From: Codonopsis lanceolata
Taxonomy: Eukaryota > Streptophyta > Magnoliopsida > Asterales > Campanulaceae
NCBI GenBank assembly: GCA_013146195.2
Contig: CM028381.1
Location: 61,324,744 to 61,388,743, forward strand
Direction: 5' to 3'
DNA: 64,000 nt
Each line of letters begins with the position of its first letter. Within the stretch, counting starts at the first letter, position 1. Below the pieces are notes generated by a model. That model was not told the origin of the DNA. It ran no database searches and saw nothing but the letters and a program-made list of their open reading frames with translations. Positions 56,188 through 64,000 of the stretch are shown piece by piece. A program made the translations under genes and the position numbers.

Positions 56188-59100
56188 ATGGCTAACAACA
56201 TTGCCCTAGGATGTATCTTAGATGTTCATTCGCTCAACATAGATCCTCTAGGACTTGAACTCCACCATCTCTTAACAGCGTCTCGGCTGGTTCCACTTTT
56301 GACCTTCAACATCAGAAATTATAGCTGCCAGTTAACTGAGGAATTCTTCATGTCTATGGCTGAAAACCCCTCTGACCCTTTCTCTCTTGTTGGTATATCA
56401 GAGGCGTACCAATGGTCTTTGACTCAGAGACTATTACGATTGCTTTTCCAAATCTGTTAGACAATGGTTTAACCACCTACACCATTCCAGAAGAAACACA
56501 ACAAGCAGGGTGGGTAACTATGAGAGGAGAGGTTCCATTGATCTTTCCTTTGACAGGCACAAAAATAGGTTTGCCCCTCTTCACTATGCACTGGCTACAG
56601 TCTTGGATAAGTGTCTCTTGATCAAGTCTGGAGAGCATGATAAAATCACAGAGCCTCAATTATTTCTAATGGAAGAAATTGTTGAAAACTATGAAATCAA
56701 CTGGGGTGTTGTTCTGATGGAATGTGTGAAAGCAAACATAGCTAAGTACAAGGACAATATGGAATCAGGAAATCCATGGCTCACTCACCATCTCATTATC
56801 AACCACTTTCTTCGATCCCTTCATGCACTTCAATCTCGTCTTCTTGCCATTGGGGACATGGAGCCAGTCAAAATCAAGACGTATATGGCTACTGATGTCA
56901 AGCGAGCAGAAGTATCTAGCCGCTTTGGTCAAGAAATCCCCACTGCTCAATCTGGCCGAAGACCACGAAGGTTAAGGACCCCAGCTCTCACTGCTACATC
57001 TACCAGTCAGCCAGCTGAAGTTGGTCAGGAAGCTGAAAGAAGTCAGCCAGAAGTTGGTCCGCTAGCTGATGGTAGTCAGCTAACTGATAATACTCAAAAG
57101 ACAAATGATGATCAGTCAACTCATGTGTATCCAACTGACAACATTCCAGCTGCTCTGGCGTCCAGAAGGACAAGAAGAAGAAGATTGATAACAATTGACT
57201 CAGCTGAAGATGAGCATACCCAAGCTGGTGCAACTCCATCCTTGCCTCCTAGGACCAAAAGACAAAGAAGAAATCTTGATCTTAATCTAGGTAATTTTGT
57301 TCCATTCTCACCTCCTCCAGAAACTCGTATCATTGATCCTGCTTCCCACTCTCCTCATTCAAATCCTCCTTCACCAAATACTATTCCCATCAAAATTTTC
57401 CCTCCTATTAGGAATTCTACATTTCATCCTAGACACTCATATTACCAAGCAAATCCTATTCCCATTCCTCTCAATTGGGTCTTTCCCATTGACCACCTCC
57501 CTTATTTTGTTCAATTCATACTCTCTTTTCATGAAGAAAAAAAAGATGACAAACCCCCTGCCAATCCAATCAAATATATTGACCACAATCTCAAAAGGAG
57601 ACCCTATGTTTTGTACCCAGTAACTCCTAACCTGACACAAGAAGATTTTATTGCAAACTATGGCAAGTATTTTGACCCACTTCCTCTTCTGTGGAATCGT
57701 TTTTATCTTTCAAATGACCGTTTTATCCAAGATGAGCTCATATTTCTTGCCTGGACCATATACAACAAAGTACATAAGCTGCCTGCACTACCCCATAATG
57801 ACCCTTATCTGGTTGGAAGACCTGCTTTGCCAGAAGATGATTTGTTGCATCAGGATTGGGAACAACCATCAGTGGATCCAGCCAAACTAACCAGAATCCA
57901 AAGAGCAGCCAACAAGTATGTGTAGGATGTTGTTAATTCAGCAAATTTGGCTTATATTGAACTCCATCGAAAGATGGCCTCCATGCAAGGAGGAGCTTCT
58001 GCCTCTTCAGCTTTTCCTGATCTTTCACAACTGATCCCACTCCTTTAATCACTGATCTAATCCCTTCAGTCTCTACTTTGGTAACTCTTCCCTCTACCAC
58101 TCCTACTGTTTCTCCAATTATCATTCCTGCTGATATTCCAACTGTGATTCCTGCTGAGCCATTACCCAATTACACATCTACCGTGTCACCTATTCCAGCC
58201 CATGTGATTGTCTCAACCATTGAAGCATCATCCTCAGGCACTCCACTTCCTACCTCACTTCCTATACCAACTTATGTGTCAGCCATTCCTCTGTCAGCTA
58301 CTCCCCTTCTACCAACTGAACCCCCAACTGATGTTATTCCTCCCTCAGCTCCAGCTGACATTATGGTTCCTTCCTTTGAACCTTCAACTTTTATGGATAC
58401 TGATCAACCTGCTCACCCAAACCAAGCTTCTCCTCTGATTATCTTGCCTGACTTATCTCTTCACTCTACTATTCCCATGTTAGCCAGTCTTACTCATGCA
58501 CATCAGGCAACTCTGACGAATCATTCTTCAACTGATAATTATGACTTTCAGTCAGCTGAAGAATCTTCCATGGCCTCCTCATCTGACTCCTCCAAATCCA
58601 CATCTGTTGATGAGTGTCTTCTCACTCCTAATCAGTTGGCCTCCAGAAAGGCAAAGAAGCAACAGACCATCATCTTACAAGCTCTTCAGCAATCCACTGG
58701 GAAGAAGACTGTTTTACTTGATATATCACACCTGAGTCCGACCCAGAACCCACTTCTCCTGCTCCTACATATCCCATGTCTACATTCTTTTCTCTTAACC
58801 CTGAAGATGACGCCATTCAGAACTTTCAGCTCTTGACGAATGCCTCAGGCTCTTCTCAATCACCAACTCCTAAGCCTGCTAACCCTTCTCCACCTGACAC
58901 ACTCTCCGTTTCAGCCAAATTGGACCTGCTCTATGTACATCACCTTTAGATGAAAGCAACTTTCGCTTATCATACCAATCAGCTTGCCACCCTCCAACAA
59001 CAGGTTGCATCTCTTCTTCTCAATCTTACGCAGATAATCACAGCTGAAGTATAGACAACTATTGTAACTGGTGCACCTAGGGAAGCTCATATGGATGATT

Positions 59101-59390
59101 GGAGATCCATTCTTATTTACTAGAAAGAATGGGCAAACAAAACCTTTAATGCTGAAGCTACTGTGCTTCAAACCATTCAGGAGGAGAAGAAACAGAGAGT
59201 AAGAGCTGATGCATTCCTGGCTCAAAACAAGATTCTCAGAAAAAGGCTGGGTCTTAAACCATCCCAGTCAGTGCATGCTGAAAAGGAAGATGATGTTGAT
59301 ACTAAAGAGACACCTGAAGCGGATGTTGGTCCATCATCTGCAGCTCAAGCTGACAAGCTTGCTGAAGGATCCACATCAACCGACAAATGA
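56188..59390 (+). pseudogene. SIRE-like envelope-like ORF
   Basis: The frame starts MANNIALGCILDVHSLNIDPL and changes near 56430 and 56550. It is then open to a stop at 57923-57925, with later shifts near 58000 and 58800, in-frame stops at 58948, 59054 and 59122, and an end at 59390. Order: a helical N-terminal domain (to about 56900); a basic linker (GRRPRRLR, RRTRRRRL, RTKRQRRNLDLNLG) resembling nuclear-localisation clusters; a Pro-rich globular segment (57300-57925); a long Pro/Ser/Thr-rich stretch (58080-58560); and a C-terminal coiled coil (TNQLATLQQQVASLL, QEEKKQRVRADAF). I see no signal peptide or transmembrane segment. Position after pol matches the SIRE third ORF; the name envelope-like is positional and its function is unknown. 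Confidence 0.8.
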
Positions 59391-59594
59391 ACTCATCTCT
59401 CTTAAACTTTTAAACTCTTTAGACAATGGTTTTACTTGTAGTAGACAAGTTATTTCTTCTTGGTCTTTTAAATTCCTGCAGATTAAATTTATCTTTTATC
59501 TACTTGGCTTACTAACTTCTATTTTACAGGAATATAAGTTCTCTATAATTGCTCTCTGCTTTAAGTGAATGGGTTTTAGCAAATATGAGGAGAT

Positions 59595-60640
59595 TGTTGA
59601 ATCTTGCATTAATTAAATTTGCTTAAAATAATTCTACTTTTTGTCAGTCAAGAACTTATTAGTTATAAAGTATATTGGTCAGCTTGCAGTATATTCATGT
59701 CAGTCACTTAGAAGCAGCTGACCCTAGTTTGTAAAAGTGTCAGCTTCTTTACCTTCTTAATTTTCTTGAACATATCCTGGTACTAACACTTCCCTATTTT
59801 GTGTTTTGTTAGATATTTTGTACATTATCTCTTTAACAGGATCTCTGTGATCTTGTGGAAAGATACGTCTAACACATTTCAAATTCAAATGTGTTCCTAC
59901 GGGTTGCACTTCAAGTTCATCTATAAATACCCACAGGAATCACTTGAAAAAAGCATATGAAACATTCATACTCTCAAAGCAATTCTCACTGTGCCTCAGC
60001 TTTTATTACTTTTGCTAGATATCTTTCATTGATAATTTCTTTCTAGTTATTTGTTTAGACAAACACTGAGGTACTTCTTTCATATTCTTTAAGAAATCAG
60101 TTGGATTGTCTCACGAGTGTGATTGTTTTTCAATCATACTCCATAAACACTGGTCTTTTGTTGTACATTGATTCATTAGATATCACTTAGATTTTTAAGA
60201 AAATTAGTGCACTTCAAAAATCTAAGTTTGACCAACTTGGTAGTGGACGTAGTAGTTTTTATTATGAACCACTTCAAATTCTTTGTCAGTTAATTCATTA
60301 GCTCTTACAAACTGATCTAACACTTAAGAAGTCTTGATCTACTTAAGTGTCAGTCAGTTACTTACATAGATCGTTTACTTAGTTGTTTTGATAAATTGTT
60401 CTTCAACTCTTTCTTTACATTCAATGATCTATTTTCAAAAGACAATTAATTGTGTCAGCCACCTGACCAATTTCTTAACAGCGTCAGCATTCTTGAAACA
60501 TCAGCCAGCTGACCATATCAACTGACTGACAAAATTACATTTTCCGCTGCAATATTTTGAAGCTTTTCAAAACTATCCTCAAAGTTTTTACAAGGCTATT
60601 CACCCCCCTCTAGCCTTGTCAGTTGCTAACTGGACTTACA
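59595..60640 (+). mobile_element. 3' LTR of the SIRE-like element
   Basis: 1,046 bp, TGTTGAATC to GGACTTACA, preceded by the purine tract ATGAGGAGA. TATA box TATAAATA at 59922-59929. Followed by GACAT. Confidence 0.93.
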
Positions 60641-60645
60641 GACAT
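60641..60645 (+). repeat. target site duplication GACAT, right copy
   Basis: Identical to 43543-43547. Confidence 0.93.
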
Positions 60646-60765
60646 TTTCATCCCTATTTTGATATTCTGCTCGGGGTAAGCAGGGTTGATAACAATTTCC
60701 TCGAGCTCATCCCCAGCTCGAAATTCTAGCTCCTCATGAACTACAGAGTGTCCATTTTAATCTTC
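60641..60765 (-). pseudogene. gypsy pol fragment, left-hand piece
   Basis: The minus strand reads EELEFRAGDELEEIVINPAY and PEQNIKIGMKM, wording of the acidic segment before gypsy RT. It joins the piece at 43471-43547 once the SIRE element and one GACAT are ignored. The first five bases are the right copy of the GACAT duplication. The boundary with the copia fragment beyond is uncertain (60765-60900). Confidence 0.65.
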
Positions 60766-61505
60766 TACTCAGAGATTGGTCCCGAAGCTGCTTTCAATGC
60801 CTCATTATGTGTTCCCAGTCCTTCAGTAGTCATATTCTTCGGCTGAGAGCTCTCACCATCGGTGATGACCCCAATTATGACATGACCCTTTATCTGATAA
60901 GCTAGACTTAACATGCCTAATTTACCTCTTAAGATTTCAAAACTTTCTGTAGGTAGTGTCATTGTGAATATATCTGCAATTTGGAATTCAGTAGGCATAT
61001 ATTCAAGTATAACATTACCTTTTTCAACATGGTCCTCAATGAGGTTATATCTGATGTCTATATGTTTAATTTTAGAATGCATAACATGATTCTTAGACAA
61101 AAATATAACAAATGTATTATCACAGTAAATGGGAATAGTTCCCATTGGCATCTCATAATTCAATAGTTGTTGCTTCATCCAGAGGATTTGTGAACAGCAG
61201 ATGCCAGCAGCGATATATTCAGCTTCTGTTGTTGAAGTAGAACAGCATGCTTGTTTCTTACTGGCTCATGATATGATTCTGTTTCCAAGAAACTGACATA
61301 GACCACTTGTGTTTCCAAGGTTAGCATCTCTATATTCAGTCACATTGACTGATTTATCTTTCTCATTTGTCACTGGATGGCTGTCAACTGCCATATGAGT
61401 ATTTACTGAATTTGCTTTTTGCAAGTTGTACTTCATAATCAGCTTCTTGGAGCATTTGGCTTGATAGATAAAAATTCCTTTTTCAGTTTGCTTAGTTTGC
61501 TAGAA
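60765..61505 (-). pseudogene. SIRE-like copia pol fragment: end of RT and RNase H
   Basis: The minus strand reads GIFIYQAKCSKKLIMKYNLQKANSV-like wording near 61400-61480. Then come the RNase H segment STSTTEAEYIAAGICCSQILWMKQ (near 61190-61250), IPIYCDNT, TKHIDIRY-like (SKIKHIDIRYN) and the C-terminal ADIFT. The counterpart in the SIRE element is 54520-55320. Within the ORF, ADIFTMTLPTE keeps frame to the end at 60765. The last 40-50 codons (DGESSQPKNMTTEG) are not RNase H and may belong to the adjoining gypsy remnant. RT catalytic motifs and everything upstream are missing. Confidence 0.83.
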
Positions 61506-61642
61506 AGTATGTGAGTCATTTGTAATATGTTACATTTGTGATCTTTATCAAAAATGTATTGAATAAAAGTATTTGATTTTGAAGTTGTCATGATCGATCT
61601 TTCAAGTTGTTAGACTTGGAAAAATAGATTTTTCAAAAAGTT
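61506..61642 (-). other. leader and gag start of the deleted minus-strand SIRE-like element
   Basis: Sequence after the primer site parallels 44606-44680 of the SIRE element (TTTTTGAAAAA..., AACTTGAAAG). It changes directly to RT-end sequence near 61506, so most of gag and pol has been deleted. Confidence 0.7.
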
Positions 61643-61658
61643 AGGCTCTGATACCAAT
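61643..61658 (-). other. primer-binding site, initiator tRNA-Met (minus strand)
   Basis: GGCTCTGATACCAATT on plus is the complement of AATTGGTATCAGAGCC, adjacent to the LTR end. Confidence 0.9.
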
Positions 61659-63065
61659 TGTAAGTCCAAATGGCGACAAAATAAGGCTAGAGGGGGGTGA
61701 ATAGCCTTTTTAAAAACTTTGAGGGTTATTTTGAAAACCTTCAAAAGTTGCAGTCGAAAAGATAAGTTTTCAGCAGCTGATGTAAAATCAGCAGGTAGCA
61801 GCTGCTGAACGTAAAACCGTTTGGTTTGATTTCTTTTTATCACTAAAGTATAAGGATTGAATTGAAAGACAATATATAAAACATTTAAGTAGATGTTTCA
61901 AGAATGTAACAGACTGACACTTAAGTAGATTGAAAGTGTTTAAGTGTTAAAAACAGTTATATTAGTTGGAAGATATAAGACATTATATTTGGAGTGGTTC
62001 ACAGTAAAAACTGCTACGTCCACTACCAAGTTGGTTAAACTTGGATTTTGAATTGCACTAAATATATTGAAATTCTAAGTGATCACTAACGGATCTGTGT
62101 ACAACAAAAACCAGTGTTTGAGGAGTATGATTGAGCAACAATTACACTCGTGCAAGAATCAAGTATTCCTTGAAGATTTAGAAGAAGTAAGGAATGAAAT
62201 ACAGTGATTGTTTAAACAAGAACTAGAAAAGAATAAATAAATGAAAGACTATCTAGTAAGTGTTTGAGGACTGAAGTTTGAAATACATCAAGGAAAGAAT
62301 TGCTTGATTTTGTGGCAAGAATATGTTGGTGAGTAATGGGGGCAAACTTGAGTAATATCTTTTTTGTTTTTAGTTCTAAACTTGGTTGATTTATTGCTTT
62401 GGGGTTGTTGAGAATTGGGATTAGGAGTAGGTTTGTATATTTTTGTTCATTTTACAAATATAGACAAGTGTTTGATAAAATGACAAACATAAAAAAAAAA
62501 AATTGAGAATGTGTTTGATTTTGATGTATTATCAAAAAAATGACAATTATGCCTTAATTCTAGGCCCCGCCAGTAATAGGCGCTAATGATAGCTTGGTGA
62601 AATACATCAAGGAAAGAATTGCTTGAAAGAATATGTTGAGTTTCTAGTCTTGGGTTGTAGCAAATCAACGAGAGAATATCGTGTGAGTAATAAATGATAG
62701 CTTCAACCTCTCTATCCTCTATTCTCTATATCTTCAACTAGTTGTCTTCAATGTTTACTTCAAAACTTATTTATAGATATTGTAGAAACTCACATACTTT
62801 AGATTTATTTAAAACCATTAAGTTAAAACCAGCTAGTATAAATACTTTCCCTAAATTCAATTTTAAACTTATAATTTGTAAACAAGTCTAAATCTATCTA
62901 CTGAAACATTCAGCAGATAACATCATTTACCTTTTTGACTTTGCTTGGCAGCCTACATTTCAATTTCAATCTATCTGCCTAATACTTTAATCATCAGCAG
63001 CTAGCAGTTGCTGATACACTATGTCAGCACCTGCTTATACTCTAAATTTCTACATGCTGATAACA
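61659..63065 (-). mobile_element. 5' LTR of the deleted minus-strand SIRE-like element
   Basis: The LTR 3' terminus TGTAAGTCC (plus) is at 61659. Blocks match the SIRE LTR in reverse (AGGCTAGAGGGGGGTGAATAGCC; CTACGTCCACTACCAAGTTGG; TGTACAACAAAAACCAGTG). A TATA-like TCTATAAATAAG reads on minus at 62768-62779. The 5' terminus is probably TGTTATCAGC (minus, from 63065), a tentative call. It holds an extra ~300 bp (62307-62600) flanked by a 28-bp repeat. Confidence 0.7.
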
Positions 63066-64000
63066 CTGTCGTTATTTGGAAAACATTTAATCTTCACGCG
63101 CTTAGTATAATATATTATTTTGGTAAACTTTTTCAAAAAAATAATTATTCACATGTCACTTCAATAGAAGAATTTAGTGCATGTTATAAATGTTCCTTGT
63201 ATACCCATACCTAACCACTCTTTAATATTTTATGCTAGGAAATGCTCTTTGTCTCTTACAATCTTCCTAGATTTCTGGGCATTCAATGGAACATCATCTC
63301 ATCAAGAAATTCAAGATTCAACCACGCTCTCTCAAACGGCTACAATTTTGAATTCTTAAAACGTTTAAAGCAAGGATTGAAGAACACACCCTTGAAATAT
63401 TACGTGCTCAAGCTTTCATAAATCAAACTCTCTCTACAACACTTAAACGAGACAAACTAATCGGAGCTCTCATTCAAACCAAGAACCTCAAATCTTTTGT
63501 TGAAGAGCTTCTTCTCCAAAACATTACTAGACAGTTTCTTTCATAGTTATTCTTTCTAGTTTCTGCTTTGAGCAATCTTTGATTCTCTGTTCCTTTACTC
63601 TTTCAAATCTTAAAGGATCACAGATTATTGCACAAATTTGATTCTTTCTAGATCAAGCTCCTCAAGCACTAGTTTTTATTGTACATTGATTCGTTAGTGA
63701 TCACTTAGCATTTACATAATCTTAGTTCACTTCAAAATCTAAGTTTGAACAACTTGGTAGTGGACGTAGCCGTTTTTAACACTGTGAACCAAATATTGTG
63801 TTCAGTCTACCAGTTGTTTTTACTGTTCATACACTTAAGCAATTTCTATCTACTTAAGTGTTTGACAGCTACAGTTCTGAGTTCTTTACTTAGTTGATCT
63901 TATATACAGTTTTTCAATTTAGTCATATACCTAAGTGATCGAAAGAAAACAAACCAAACTGCTTTTTTTAGTTCAGCAACTGCTACCTGTTGAAAACTTC
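63066..64000 (+). mobile_element. SIRE-like LTR, plus strand, running off the window
   Basis: Plus-strand blocks match the SIRE LTR (TTGTACATTGATTCGTTAGTGATCACTTAG at 63680; GGTAGTGGACGTAG at 63756; CACTTAAG..TCTACTTAAGTG near 63840). The start is uncertain between 63066 and about 63300. No coding sequence. Confidence 0.65.

Larger units (their letters stand above)
43548..60640 (+). mobile_element. SIRE-like Ty1/copia element with envelope-like ORF, both LTRs present
   Basis: Both LTRs (1,043 and 1,046 bp), a tRNA-Met primer site, gag, pol and a third envelope-like ORF, bounded by GACAT. Without the nested LINE (5,107 bp) it is about 12.0 kb, fitting SIRE/Maximus elements. In the first ~165 aligned LTR bases I count six substitutions, so it is not recent. 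All ORFs are broken. Confidence 0.93.

Overview
This window is plant nuclear DNA, very probably from an angiosperm with a large, repeat-rich genome. Nearly all of it is retrotransposon sequence: Ty3/gypsy (Athila-like and Tat/Ogre-like), Ty1/copia (SIRE-like with an envelope-like ORF, plus two other lineages), two L1-type LINEs of one family, the end of a CACTA DNA transposon and Stowaway-type MITEs. The only trace of a host gene is one exon-sized fragment of an ABCG (half-size ABC transporter) gene at 950-1175, and it looks broken. I see no tRNA, rRNA or intact cellular gene. The species cannot be named from this sequence.

Left part (1-27974) reads as a set of insertions within insertions, of which we see mainly the right-hand halves. 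A copia element (copia-2, 24678 to about 27974) was hit by a second copia (copia-1, ends at its short LTR 24517-24677). That was hit by an Athila-type gypsy element whose 3' LTR is 20787-22078. The Athila pol gene was in turn interrupted by a CACTA element (3' terminus at 6164) and by a nearly full-length L1 LINE (7084-12886, flanked by a 13-bp target duplication). The Athila interior is itself odd. Its envelope-like region occurs twice (about 15290-17201 and 17302-19420), the copies meeting at a 100-N assembly gap (17202-17301). The first copy has what looks like its own promoter, with the same palindromes that precede the TATA box in the LTR.

Middle part (27975-41831): an inverted, truncated gypsy LTR (27975-29353), then a SIRE-like copia LTR plus gag (29361-32506) that stops abruptly at a truncated gypsy LTR (32507-33748). 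That LTR begins a Tat/Ogre-like element with a decayed gag carrying a Tyr-Pro-rich hexapeptide repeat, a decayed RT, a long 3' region full of short repeats, and a complete 3' LTR (40006-41831).

Right part (41832-64000): anonymous DNA with Stowaway MITEs, then a SIRE-like copia element bounded by both LTRs (43548-60640) and an exact 5-bp duplication (GACAT). It has gag, pol and an envelope-like ORF, all decayed, and a 5'-truncated LINE lies in gag (45359-50465). It landed in a remnant of gypsy pol. Beyond it are an internally deleted SIRE-like relative on the minus strand (about 60780-63065) and a further LTR-like stretch running off the end.

All coding regions here carry stops or frameshifts. 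LINE-1 ORF2 is the best preserved. The most interesting signals are regulatory: the envelope-like ORFs of two unrelated retroelements (Athila-like and SIRE-like) both sit behind an apparent internal TATA box and a short intron.
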